Below the pieces are notes generated by a model. That model did no database searches and was not told where the DNA came from. It was given only the letters and a program-made list of their open reading frames with translations. Shown piece by piece: positions 1 through 11,365 of a stretch of 64,000 bases of DNA (the first letter of the stretch is position 1; every line of letters starts with the position of its first letter). The DNA is taken from the NCBI GenBank assembly GCA_025531455.1, contig JAMYHL010000013.1:496001-560000 (forward strand), read 5' to 3'. Made by a program: the position numbers and the translations under genes. The DNA is from Apiotrichum sp. Y4204 (taxonomy: Eukaryota > Basidiomycota > Tremellomycetes > Trichosporonales > Trichosporonaceae).

Positions 1-2027
1 GATGAAGGGCTCGAGACCGGGGATGTTGTTGATATCAAAGCCAAGGGTCTCGCCACCAATGGGCTTGAGGACAAAGTCAAAGTGGGGCTTCTCGAGGAAG
101 CTCATCTCGACCTTTTGGACGTGGGGCATGGCGGACATGAGCTTGAGCTTGATGCTAGGCGTCAGTGGGGTCAATGGCTCTATACACACCGCATCTTGCC
201 GGAAAAGTTGATATCCTCGACGAGAATAGGCATGCCGGTTGACACAAAGCCCTTGCCAAGACGGATGGTGAGGACAACCTTGGGGTTGACACGGCTGGCG
301 AGCTGGAGGGGGGTTACGTCCTGGATGTCGTTGGGGGTGAATGAAATGGCCCAGTCCATGACAACCTCGTCGTTGGGGCTGGAGGTTAGTACTGCGGAGT
401 GCGCCGAATCGCCACTTACGTCTTGGGGAATGTGCGGACAGAGTCGATACGGGGAGCCTTGTTGCCGACTGCATGTCAGATCGAGATGGAGGAGCGTACG
501 CACGAGTGAAGGTAGTCAGACGGATGCTCTCGAGGAACGCAGGAGTCGAGTTGACGAGGGCAGAGTCGACAGAGGACACAATGGTGGCCGAAAGAATGGG
601 CTCGTACCTGGGATTAGAGATGCCACACATCTTCACTTACATGAGCCAGAAACGGTCAAGGAAGCCGTTGAGCCAGTCGGCGCTCTCCGTCTCGGTGACG
701 AGGCGCGTCTTGACAAGCTCGCGCTGAATGTCGTCGCGAGCATAGCGGCGAGTGCGTTCGATAGAAAGATTGTACGCAGTTGAGCAGAACGCAAGGACAA
801 TAAAGATCCAGCCCCAGCCAAGGTGGAGCCAGGAGATGAATCGAGTAGCGAGGACGGCGACGACAATCTGTGGTGAGAATTGGATGTGTGGCAGACACTC
901 ACGATGCCGGCGTTGTGCCACCACTTGCCGTAGTACTGGTCCTTGCTGTGGGGTTAGCCAAGGCTTCTCAGTCTTTGCCACACTTACAGGAAGGTCGAGA
1001 GGATGTTTAGCTCCTCTGCAGTCTTCTTGTCACGGACACCGCCTTCGGGGCCGCCAACTTCCTTCCAGCCGATAGGCATCTGGGGTGTGAGCCACAAGTT
1101 GTTGACATTCCACTTACCCAGTCAGGAACGCCGGGGAGGACGGTCTTGGGGATCGTGCCAGGAATGTCATCCTCCTGTTCAAGTGGAAGCGAAGTGTGAG
1201 AGCGAGTGCAATGAGAGCGAAAGAGAGGGCGTGTCAGCATCGGACATGGCGGAAGTGCGTTATATCTGGAGATATCGAACGACTGCAGTAGAAGACATGG
1301 GAGGACATACCGTGGGCTCCTTGACCTGCTTGGACGCCTTGGCAGCGTCGGCCAGAGAGACGGTGGGCTTGGGGACGTTGCCAGAGGTCGAAGTGTCGAT
1401 GGCAACGGCTGTTCGTGTGAGCTGGGTTCCCAAGAAGCGTGCGAATCAGTGATTGTTGCGAATACTCACCACGGGCCCCGCTGTCCGTGTCCTTGAGCGA
1501 ACCCATGCCGGGCACAGAGCCGACAAAGTTCTTGGCTCCGCCGGCGACCGCGCCAACACCGTCGAACGCGGCGCCGCCAACAGCACCAACGCCCTTCACG
1601 ACACCGCCGCCGACGGTTCCAACGCCTTTCGCGACACCACCGCCGACGGTTCCGACGCCCTTAACAACACCACCGCCGACGGTTCCGACCCCTTTAACAA
1701 CGCCGCCGCCGACGGTTCCGACACCCTTGGTCACGCCCTTGCCGAGCGCCTTGGGCGCGCCGAAGACGCCCTTGAAGCCGCCCCGCTTGGTCGCGGCAGC
1801 CTTGTCGGCCGGCGAGGCATCGGGGTCAAACGCCTGCGGTCAGTGTTGAACCTTCTCACGAGGCTGCCTCAACGCACATGAACAGTCGCGCCGTCGGCAA
1901 CGTCCTGGGCGACGACAGGTGCGATGGCGGCCTTCTCGTGTGTGGGGATGCCGGCGGGGGCGGCGTTGTCGGCGTTCCCTCCCCCGTTGGGGAACGCGTA
2001 GTCGGATGACCGGGGATCGTTGGCCAT
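1..2027 (-). CDS. tricalbin-like ER-plasma membrane tether (C-terminal part beyond window)
   Basis: Extended-synaptotagmin family protein that would tether the ER to the plasma membrane and move lipid through its SMP domain. The start codon is at 2027. Seen in order: an acidic, proline-rich leader; six 11-residue Gly/Val repeats (1534-1731); a linker ending GTIPKTVLPGVPDW; a hydrophobic hairpin-like membrane segment (SWLHLGWGWIFIVLAF, about 785-850); then the SMP start (ESADWLNGFLDRFWLM, about 640-690). The SMP continues through DDEVVMDWAISFTPND (about 330-390) to GFDINNIPGLEPFI at the left edge. At least eight short GT-AG introns interrupt it. The C2 domains expected downstream lie outside the window. 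Family assignment is firm; which tricalbin paralog it is cannot be told. The N-terminal repeats are the odd feature. Confidence 0.9.
1534..1731 (-). repeat. six 33-bp in-frame repeats encoding an 11-residue Gly/Val motif
   Basis: Inside the tricalbin gene, six consecutive 33-bp units encode variants of KGVGTVGGGVV. The first four are nearly identical; the last two drift to GVGAVGGAA and GVGAVAGGA. The period is exactly 11 residues, so copy number can vary without a frameshift. Confidence 0.9.
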
Positions 2028-5000
2028 GTCGACTAGAGAAAGAGGGGGGTGGCTACCTCGAGGTGAACAATGGTTGATGAATCAAGAGGATGAATCAAGG
2101 AAAGGATGGGAATGTTGTCCCAGATCAATCCGAGATGGACGCCGCGGCGGCTGCAGATCGGTCCAGTCGGAGTCCCTGGAAGACAAAATCAAAACACGCG
2201 TGATAGACGCACAGCCCGCGGGGGGAGGGATTGGAGGCTGCTGATCGCTGATCTGGATCTGCGGCCGATTCGTGCTGTCCTTTGCAGGGGCACGAGCAAC
2301 TAACACAAATGCTGACGCGTTAGAGAATAAGAGATCGACTAGCTCGCGGTGTTGGAGATCGGCACAGCGAGAAGGAAGATGGGAGGGAAGTGGGAGAAAG
2401 GGCAAGGGGGTCGGAAGGAAGGAAGGTGGGGGAGTGAGTGGATGGATCAGATGGATCGCACGCAGATCACAATGAAGAAGCAGAAATGGATGGTGAGCAG
2501 GAGGGAGGGGACAGCGAGGGCGAGGGCGCGGGGAGGGGGCGCGGGGGCCGGGGTGAGGACGAGGATGAGGACGTGTGGACGACGATCTCTCGGGATCTCC
2601 TGGGTGAAGCCAAGGGAAGGGGCCCAAGGGGTTTGTTTTGCTAGCTTGCTTTGGGTGTGGGCTAATCGGGGCGCCTGAGTGCACAGACCACAGGCCACAG
2701 GGTCAGGAAGCAGAGCTTGCTGCTGCTCGCACTCATCTTCCGTGCATGGCCGTGCATTCGCTGCATTCGCTGTGCATCGCTTGCGATAGCACGATAGCGT
2801 GGATGTGCCGAAGAAGGATCGTTATGCGCGCCAGCACATCAATCACCGATCAGAGCTAGAGGTTGCACAGGGGAGGAGGGACAGGGGGAGAGTCAGGGCG
2901 AAGACAGTCTTGACAGTCTTGGGTTTGCATGGTGCGACGCATGAGGGCAGAGGCAGAAAGCGCGATCGTGTAGTGAGGTAAACGAGCCAGGAACGGAGAC
3001 CGAACCAGGGTCCACCGCGGCACGCAGCAGCGCGAAGATGGGTGGACTGACGGCATGCTGCCCCAGGACCCGAGAGAGCGCGAGGGCTGCGGCGGGGACG
3101 TCGAGATGAAAGCACGGCTCTGCGAGGTATTTTCGTGCATGGTGTGGTATTTATCTATTTATTATTATGATTGTTATTTATTTGTCTCAAAGTTCCATGC
3201 TCGAGCGGCGACAGATTCGCCGGCACGGCGACCAAGGTGGATCCGAAGCCTGGACAAACGCTAAAATGATAGTGGACGTTGGACAGACACGGATGATACG
3301 AGGCGAAGCATTGCATCGCATGGCAACACAGAACGCAGCGCGCAGCGACTGCTGCTCAGCATGCTCAACGCGCTCAACGCATCGCATGGTCTTGTGTTTA
3401 CTTCATTTGCTCATTTGCCCACGGCGCCACGACATCATTGGCGCCGGCGAATACATTTAGAGGCGTCCTGGCGCCGGCAAAGCCAATAGTGCCGAGCAGG
3501 GAGGGTCAGTGGTGGGTTAGTGGCTGCGTGGCGGCGGCCGGTAACACATCCCTCGTGTTGCAGGACATTGCTGGGCCAATATCAATTGAATGTTGCCCTG
3601 CACTGGGCATGAGCGCGCATGAGATCCCCTCGAGCTGCTGTGCACAGTAGTGGGCACATCCTGAAGAGCTACTAGGCCGCATGCTGCTGGCGACAAACCT
3701 AACTGTGAATACAGCCGAGCAACAACACAGGCAGCGTAGCAGAGCAAGCGCAGTCCGAAACCAGCCCTGCACCAAGAAGGTCAGAGGTCAACATCAAGCG
3801 AATGGCAGCTCTCCGCCCACCTCCACAGCACACCGCCCCTCGCACCGGAGCTCTGCTGCATGTTGGCACCGGTCGTCGGCCGATGGTGCGCGGGCGTTTC
3901 GGAATCATCGCGGACTGCCCTGTACCCGCCCTGTGTTAATCCTCCGGAATGAAGCGAGACACCTGCCACGGGACCCAGCACACCCCGGCTATGGTACCAT
4001 GGTGCCAACAGAGGTGTTGCTGGCCCCGTGCATGTGCTTGTACCTGCGGCCTGCGTCAAGTGCTTCGACATGGCACACTGTGCCTGGCGTGCCAGTGGCC
4101 AGTGGCCAGTGGTCAGCGTACCATCCATGCCTTCTCCATGATCCATCTCATCCAGGCAGCTGCTCGGCAACAACGGCGACACCGGCGCCGCTGACCCACC
4201 CCCGCAACGGCCTCGGACACCGTTTCCCAGTATCGTGAGAGTTCCCTTCGCCGCAGCTTTTGCTCTGATAGGCATAATCTAAAAGCAGCGACTGCGCGTC
4301 TTTGGACTCTTTGGATCTCTGGTCCTCTGGTCTCCATCCTCCATCAGCTTCCATGTGCTGTTCCAAGCTCAGGCGGAGAAGGATCACGCTCTCGACATGC
4401 TTGACACCTTGTCACAGCGTTACACCTCCCTGATCGGCACTTAAGTGCTTTTACACCTCATTCTGTCTTACAAGTCACGTGATGAGATTGACACCTGATT
4501 GCTTGCTTTCGACTTTGGCTCGCACCCATTTTTGCTGGGCAGAATGTTGGCCAGAGAAAAAAGTTGAATGCCTGAAGAAAGAACGTCGCGTCCGTCTTCT
4601 TTCCTCTTTCCATCCACTCTCATCTCATCATTCCTCTCACCTCATGCTAACCTCTCTCAACGTCGAGATGGTGGACAAGTGACACCTTGTCGAGCTTGTC
4701 AAGCGCTGCGCCAACACTCACAATGTATCCGCTCTCACTCACCTCACCCCTCCCTCCCATCACTTCCTTTTCCCTTACTCTCTCCACTCTACATCTCCTC
4801 TCCATCCCAAGCCCCTTTTATTCACGATCGGCGCCAAATTCACTGGCGACCGGACGGGGAAAGGGGGGCAAGAGCGACACTCGTGTACCCAGGCGCGCTC
4901 GGGCTTTAGTCGGCCTAAGCGTGGCCACTTGTGGCAGGCTGGATCTGTTCCAGGCTGTCCGCGGGTGTGCGAGGACAGCATATACATAGCGATTGTACTT

Positions 5001-5046
5001 TATTGTTTCTGCATGACAACATCTAGATGTACTGTTTGTGTGGTGT
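2028..5046. other. gene-free stretch between tricalbin and inositol monophosphatase
   Basis: No reading frame here looks coding. The part next to the tricalbin start (about 2040-2640) is purine-rich on the + strand, that is pyrimidine-rich on the tricalbin strand, as is usual for a promoter and 5' leader. About 3140-3190 is a short AT-rich island in otherwise GC-rich DNA. About 4590-4820 is strongly C/T-rich on the + strand, like a fungal leader, but I found no gene following it. A CACGTG E-box lies at 4476-4481. Confidence 0.6.
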
Positions 5047-6497
5047 TCATGGCGTCCACTCGGTCGCGCACGAGTAGAACTCGCGGGCGAGATGAGCCTG
5101 CGCATCGCGGACGGATTGTCCCTGAAGGTTAGCAGAGCTCGAGATTGTCGAGAGATGGCTCCGAATGTGTTTTCAATAAGAACGATACCTACCTCGGGCG
5201 GAGTGACCTTGCGGATGAACAGGTACTTGCGGCCAGCTGCGCTGCGTTAGCTACAAGGGATATATCTCCAGTGCCAGCTTCGAAGGCGATACTCACTAAC
5301 AGTCTTGGCGGTTGCCTCGCCAGCGAGGTCCTTGTCGTCCTCCTTGCCGCCGTAGCTCGCGCCACCTGCTTCGGAGAGAATGCACATGCCAGCCTGAGTG
5401 TCAGCCATAAATCCAAGTTCGCTTTGTGGACCGCGTCCGGTATGAGCACGCCACAGAGACTTACACAAACGTCCCAGGGCCAGCACTCATCGTCAGCACA
5501 AGTAATTACGTCAAGATCTTACGCCAAGCTCCCAGTAACTATCGTCAGCAAACATCGACACTTTTCTAGCTCACATGTCCAGACCTCCTGTGGCGACGAG
5601 GCAGATGTTGATAGCGGCGCTTCCGACGCTGCGGAGCGAGTGCACCATCTTGCCACCAATCTCGGTATCCGCCGCGAGGTTACGGAACGTGCCCATCTTG
5701 CCGTCAAGCGCAGGGCCCTTGCGCGACGAGCCATACTCGACACCGATACTGAGGTCAGTCTAGCCGGCGGTAGATAACGCACAGAGCCTGGCCGAGGGAG
5801 AAGAGCGGCTTGGGCTTGCCGGCAAACGGAAGTGGCGTCTTCTCGTTGAGGAACGCGCCGTGGCCCTTGGCAGCCGAGTAGAGCTGGTCCATGAACGGGT
5901 TGTAGACTACACCGACGACGGGCACCCCACCAATTGCGAGACCAATCGACGTGCACACCATCGGGAAACCGTGGACCTGTTTGTTAGTACGGGTCAAAGG
6001 TTATTTGTCTCGCATGCGTAACCCACAAAGTTGGTGGTTCCGTCAATCGGGCTTGGGTCAGTCAGAGTTGATGCGGTAACCTACTCGACTGAGGTCAGCA
6101 AGGCTTCAGTTCTTCACGTACCAATCCATGTCGGCTCGTCACCCAGCTTTTCGCCGGCGTATGTCTCCTCGCCAATACTGATGTGAGCTTCACGGAGCCG
6201 CCCGTTGCTCACAACTTGTGGGAGGGGTACTGCTTCTGGATCTTCTCCGTGAGGAAGGCCTCGACCGCCTTGTCCACCTCGGTCACGAGCTGGCGTCAGC
6301 GAGGCAGAGATACAGACATACATCAACAGAGTTGAGCTTCTCGTCCTCGCTCGCGCCTTCCGCAAAGCGGCGGTTCTGGCCATCGAGGATCATCTTACCC
6401 GCCTGTTGTCAGCGAGATCGCGCGCCGACGATGGCCATCTCACCTCGCGGGCGATGCCGATGGCGAACGTGAGAGCTTCCTTTAGGTCGACAGACAT
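5047..6497 (-). CDS. INM1: inositol-1-monophosphatase
   Basis: Mg-dependent phosphatase releasing free inositol from inositol monophosphate, cytosolic. The start at 6497 gives [20 protein letters not shown]. The metal-binding signature [13 protein letters not shown] is assembled across an intron (about 5982-6055). The next exon (5783-5980) encodes [17 protein letters not shown], the usual core after that signature. The last exon begins [17 protein letters not shown] and ends in EWTP with stop at 5047. There are many introns of about 40-80 nt. Related fungal quinate-cluster phosphatases (QutG) share the fold, but the lone housekeeping context favours inositol phosphatase. It is divergent from the eS4 gene with 545 bp between starts. 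Confidence 0.88.
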
Positions 6498-7042
6498 GAT
6501 TCTGCGGTCAGAGATTGCAAGCTAGCGGTGTCGTCCCTCACTTGAGAGTGTGAGTTGAAAGATGTACAGATGCTGAAAGTCGTCGCAGAGATGGAGGTAA
6601 TTGCGACTCTGTTATCGAGGACATCAATGACGACGACGGGGACTGCCCAGAGTGGTGATGTCCCATGACGCCAGGGCACGTGTGTGCTCACGTGACTGGA
6701 ACGCACGTTCAACTTCGAGGTCACCCATTTACGTAAATGATTCAGTGTCGGTGTTAAGGAAAATTCGGACATAAGAAACGCGGGATCAAAAATCCTTCAG
6801 AGAGCGACTGGTGTGGCGCAGGGGTGATGTGGGAGGAGCGGGACCACCAACCACCTGGCGCACGGTGAGACTTGTACGCTGGGTGGTGGGAGAGCACAGA
6901 GGGTGAGGGATGGGAAGTGGGAAGAGACGACTGGCTGGCTGTGCTGGCTGCTCGGTGCTCGCTGCTCGCTCGCTCTGCACCACCAGCTCGTCCATTACAA
7001 ACTTCTGCACACCTCCTATCTCCTACACATCAAGCAACAAAA
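6498..7042. promoter_or_regulatory. shared divergent promoter with twin CACGTG sites
   Basis: This 545-bp gap separates the starts of the inositol phosphatase (-) and eS4 (+) genes. It contains two perfect CACGTG palindromes at 6677-6682 and 6689-6694, 12 bp apart start to start, so they lie on nearly the same helix face. bHLH factors such as Cbf1 bind CACGTG; which factor acts here is not shown. Confidence 0.5.
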
Positions 7043-8347
7043 ATGGTAGGTCGACAGACACACCCCCTCCGGCACACGGCAGCGAGCACGACGACATCGA
7101 CAGCGACACGGCAGCGAGCGCAGCGCGATGGATGTCGACGACGGCGTCTGGGTGGATGGATCGGCGGTGGACTAGGGCGGTGGACTAGGGATGAGTGAAG
7201 ACGGCTTGGATGGTGGAAACGAGTTGGAGATAACGGTGTCCATCGCTCCCTACGGCTACGCTGCTCGCCCACGCTCAATCGCGCGACTCGCTGCTCGTTC
7301 GACTGCTCTGCTTCGTGCCGGAGCGCTCTCCAATGCGTACTAACAACTCCAGGGTCGCGGTCCTAAGAAGCACCTTAAGCGTCTTGCAGCTCCCTCGAGC
7401 TGGATGCTCGACAAGCTTGGCGGCACCTACGTGAGTAGCTTTTGCTACGGAACGTTTGAAGAGACAGATGTCTAATATTACAGGCCCCTCGCCCCTCGCC
7501 CGGTCCTCACAAGCTCCGCGAGTCGCTTCCTCTGACCGTGTTCCTCCGCAACCGCCTCAAGTACGCCCTCACCGGCAGGGAGGTCACCGCGATCCTCATG
7601 CAGCGCCTGGTTAAGGTCGACGGCAAGGTCCGCACTGACGAGACCTTCCCCGCTGGCTTCATGGGTGAGTGAAGATTTTGGACGCGTATGGGTGGCGGCA
7701 ATAGATCTACAAAGTACCCTATGGCTCGGACGATGGGAGCAGCCCTTCTGTCGGCCCGAGTCCATTGATCTACGCCGCCATCTACGCTTCTCCATTGAAA
7801 GCGCAGCGTTTCTAACCCCCCAGACGTCATCACCATTGAGCGTTCGGGCGAGCACTTCCGTCTCCTTTACGACATCAAGGGCCGCTTCACCATCCACCGC
7901 ATCACCCCGGAGGAGGCTTCGTTCAAGCTCCTCAAGGTCCGTCGTGCGCAGCTTGGTGCCAAGGGTGTCCCCTACATTGTCACCCACGACGGCCGCACCA
8001 TCCGCTACCCCGACCCTGCCATCAAGGTCAACGACTCGGTCAAGTTCGACTTTGAGCAGAACAAGATCGTCGACCACGTCAAGTTCGAGCCCGGAAACGT
8101 CGTCATGATCACTGGTGGTCGTAACCGTGGCCGTTCCGGTGTCATCGTCCACACTGAGCGCCACCTCGGCGGCTTCGACGTCGTTCATGTCCGTGACGTC
8201 CTCGACCGTGTCTTCGCCACCCGTATCGGCAACATTTTCGTCATTGGCGAGGGTGCCAAGGCCCAGATCTCGCTTCCCAAGGGCAAGGGTGTCCACCTTG
8301 ACATTATCCAGGAGAGGGACCAGAAATACGCCCAGAAGCAGCAGTAA
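7043..8347 (+). CDS. RPS4: 40S ribosomal protein eS4
   Basis: Small-subunit ribosomal protein. Four exons (7043-7045, 7353-7430, 7484-7664, 7824-8347) give 261 residues, the usual eS4 length. The N-terminus reads [20 protein letters not shown], followed by the S4 RNA-binding region, the central domain ([19 protein letters not shown]) and the KOW segment ([20 protein letters not shown]). The C-terminus ends YAQKQQ. The first coding exon is only the ATG, a pattern common in fungal ribosomal protein genes. The 307-nt first intron is the longest; I looked there for C/D-box snoRNA signals and saw none. Codon use is strongly C/G-ending, as expected for high expression. Confidence 0.97.
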
Positions 8348-8864
8348 TTCTGTTGTAGATGGATTTGTTGGCATGATGCATGGCTTGGACGCGTGTTTTG
8401 GTGGTGAGCAATGCAGCTTTGATGGTGGGCGATCCGCCACACCAAAGTGCCCCATTCAGGGTCCGATCATATTTCATCCTCCCTTTTATTTGGGAAGCTA
8501 TTGGGGGTCCCGGGCCAGCCGGGCTCTCGACCGCCGCTACCTTGCTACCAGCAACCAGCTACCACCCCAGATCCCCGTTGCTGAAGTTGAACTTGACGAA
8601 ACAACCCACTAACAACCCCTAGTTCTTTGATCACTAACCGTCCCAGCTGGTTTGCCGCGTGCATGGAGGAGTGGTTGATGATAAAAAGTAGTGAATCGAT
8701 AGGTAGTGGCGAAGGCAGGGGTGGGCCGCTTATCTCTTGCGAGGTGGGCCGCGTACGCCCGCAGTCTCTTGTAATGGATCGCCAGTTGCTTGTCACAGAT
8801 AATGTACATGGTCTCTCGCTATCGTCCTTATCGTCACTCAGGTAAACACAGATCATGCGCAACT
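8348..8864. other. 3' intergenic region between convergent genes
   Basis: The eS4 and zinc-finger genes converge here. I see no gene, repeat or RNA. Confidence 0.6.
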
Positions 8865-9655
8865 TCAGCAACCGTAATCCCCCGAGGCCCTAAACCTGGT
8901 CATCGGATCCTCCTCGTCCGTCTTCGCGGCGTCCTTGTCCTTTGCCTCAGTGTCGTCGACAGGCTTCGCGCACTGCGGCCCGGCGGCCTTGCGCCTGAGG
9001 TGGCGATTGCGCATGGTGTTGGTGTAGAACGCCGCCCCGCACGCACACTGGAAGGTTCTGCCCTTATGTTTGAACTGGTACTGGGCTCGATCGCTCGGGT
9101 TGGAAAAGGTCTTGAGACAACCCCGTTTACACGAATACGCTCGTTGTTAGCAGCCGTATGATGAGTCTTCTCACTCTTGCTGACCTTTGGCTCGTGGGCC
9201 GCCTTCATATGACGGTTGAGGTCGTATTGCCTCTTGAACTGGCGCTGGCAATGCGGGCAAGGAATCCCTGGGTACATGGTTAATGGGGTGACAACGTTTG
9301 GCTTGTTGACTCACTCGGGCGCAAGTGGGTCTCCTCGTGGCGCGCCGCATTCGCCTTTGTGGTTGATCGATCGCCACAGGTCTCGCAGGTGATGTAGGCT
9401 TGCGTGTCAGCTCAACCGCAGGGACTTGAAGGCTGTACTTCGATGCTCCTTCGCGAGGTGTGTTTCCTGATGCCTCTCGAGATTGCCCTTGCTGTCGAAC
9501 GTGAGGGAACATTGACCACACGGAACTGTCATCAGACATACTGTAGCATACACCTCTACCACCAACACCTGACCCGGTTTGGGTCGTGCGACTTGAGGTG
9601 GTCTTCAAGGTGCCACTTCGTACTGAGGGAAACCTCGCAGTCTTCGTGAGTACAG
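8865..9655 (-). CDS. C2H2 zinc-finger protein with GLI/ZIC-like finger (5' end unresolved)
   Basis: Putative nuclear DNA-binding protein. Fingers assembled on the minus strand: FCTHEDC...H-x3-H (about 9580-9655); PCGQCSLTFDSKGNLERHQE (about 9450-9530); ITCETCGDRSTTKANAARHE (about 9320-9390); IPCPHCQRQFKRQYDLNRHM (about 9205-9275). Then comes YSCKRGCLKTFSNPSDRA with a degenerate His pair, and FQCACGAAFYTNTMRNRH (about 8990-9140). The phrase KTFSNPSDRA is typical of GLI/ZIC/Rim101-type fingers. Introns of 35-47 nt with GCTAAC/GCTGAC branch sites keep fingers 2-6 in frame. The tail ends ASGDYGC with stop at 8865. Two oddities: a TGA stands just before the first finger in its frame with no usable acceptor between them, and the intron joining fingers 1 and 2 needs a weak GTTGGT donor. 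It may be a recently damaged gene, or my 5' model may be incomplete. Confidence 0.6.
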
Positions 9656-9699
9656 AATTGTCAGCCTCGTTCTGAAGAATGCCTTACCACGCCCAGCGG

Positions 9700-10025
9700 T
9701 CGTTGATCACCGTTACCTGGAAGCGATGACGCACACCTTGCTCCAGCGGTTTCTGCGATGTTGGTCGGGATCCAAGGGTTCTTCTTGAGGATAAGAGCCT
9801 TGGCGCGGTAACCAGCGTGCTATCCCATCAACTCCACCAAAATGGACTCGGCCAAAGCACCAGGTTGTGCCCAATGCGGCGGATCATTTCGCTCGCGCGA
9901 CGCTGGTTGAAATCAGCAAGAAGCCAGATGGCGAAGAAATAGACCGGGTAGTGAGTTGACCGCTTTTTTTTCAGGTACCCCAAAACAGGTCTTCCGTGAA
10001 CAGTGTCCGCGTTGCAAGGCTTCAA
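9700..10025 (-). pseudogene. coding-like fragment upstream of the zinc-finger gene
   Basis: One minus-strand frame (about 9695-9905) reads GALAESILVELMG, then TAG, then HAGYRAKALILKKNPW and IPTNIAETAG. It is open on both sides of a single stop and looks more like protein than the surrounding DNA. A different frame just upstream contains RRASEMIRRIGHNLVL. I do not recognise the product. It could be a broken 5' part of the zinc-finger gene or debris of a mobile element; chance is also possible. Confidence 0.25.
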
Positions 10026-11365
10026 GCCAGGGCTGATAAGGTCAGCACGCTTAAACGACTATTGAGGGGCTGTAGAACTTGAATTCTAACAGTACTTGGA
10101 ATCCTTTGAACGTTCTAAAGTTGGCGTTCGAGTATGAATACAGTTGACTACAGCGCCGGAAAGCAGTACTTCCAGTATCCAGTAGAAGATAGGGCTATGG
10201 CTGCGCTGCCCTGTGTGGCACTGGGAATGGGCGGGTGCCGGCGCTGATCGTTGGAGTTCGTGGGGTACTGCGTGCAAGTGGACTTTTAATCACGTCCTGC
10301 ACTGTGGCACATTGAACTGTGGCACTGCGGAAGCGTCTTCCCTCCGGCTTCCCTCCCCCTTCCTAACTAGATATTCTCTCTACACATCCGTCGGCACACT
10401 GTTATCTAACTCTTAAAATCGTCGAATTTGGCGCCTCTGTGCAACTCAAGTACATAAAGATAAAGGACCTGAGCCAAAGGTCTTAGGTACACAGCACGCC
10501 CTCCTGCCTCTCGGCATTTGAACCCCATTGAGCTTGTCTGGGGATAGATGAGGCGTGAACTTGTGACGACAACATCCCGATCTGCCTTTTTGGGGGCTCT
10601 TTTAGCAGCGTGCATCAAGTTGTGGGGAGAATATTCCCAGGAAAGCATAAATACAGACATGGGGGGCAGTACATATGTACTGTACGTGCCGAAAGTGCCA
10701 CCTTCACCAATGTGGCGCCGAACGATTGTCGCCCACTAATATTTCCGTCTCCGAACACATCTTTCTTGGATGACGGGCGCGAAGCAGCCTCTCACGGAGC
10801 ATGCCGTCGTTGTACATCCCGCCGTGTTCGCTGTTGTGTTTTACGTTCCCTTATGTCTTTTTTTGTGTGTATATTTTTGTGTCTTCGTGTATTTTCTTGT
10901 CCTTTTTGTCCGATTTACAGTACGGTACAAAGTAAACTCGTGATTCTTGTTCTCTTCCGTCTTTTCTGTCACAGTCGCCAAGCGGACGACGTTGAGGGTT
11001 CTTCGCCAGCCGAGTATGTCTCCCGCCACTGTAGAACATGTTCAGAGTGACAGGAACTCTTCGGTGTTTGATTGTGGCGAGAAAGTGTTGCGAACTCAAG
11101 AGTTCGTAAGGCTCAGTTTACTCCGTTGACGTTCTGATAATGAGGTTGCGAACCTCTTGCCTTAAGACGATTGGTCGGAACCTTCAGTCAGTCAGATAGT
11201 ATCACGCTCCTTGTACGGCATAATATGAACGAAGTGCATTTCACTGGCCCATTGAGCCCGAATCAAAAAAGAAAACTACTAATATTACTGCTCTCTGAAT
11301 GGAATGATATCTGGCGCGCCCGTGGCGCCTCAACCGTCCCCCCTACTGGATGTCTACCTCGACGT
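10026..11365. other. gene-poor interval carrying a transposase relic
   Basis: Apart from the relic at 10491-10660, I see no gene. A T-rich tract lies at about 10855-10915. Confidence 0.55.
10491..10660 (+). mobile_element. decayed Tc1/mariner-IS630-type transposase C-terminus
   Basis: One plus-strand frame reads ARPPASRHLNPIELVWG, then TAG (10545-10547), then MRRELVTTTSRSAFLGALLA and so on. The string (S)P-x-LNPIE-x-xWG is the hallmark around the last catalytic residue of Tc1/IS630 DDE/D transposases, followed as here by a basic helix. The rest of the catalytic domain and terminal inverted repeats were not found, and a stop interrupts the motif, so this is a relic. Confidence 0.55.

Noticed and set aside
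10510..10545. tRNA B-box-like GGTTCAAATG on the - strand
   Set aside because: No A box, no cloverleaf; it is the reverse complement of the transposase motif.
10406..10660. 84-codon - strand frame
   Set aside because: Opposite-strand shadow of the transposase relic, whose LNPIELVWG motif is on the + strand.
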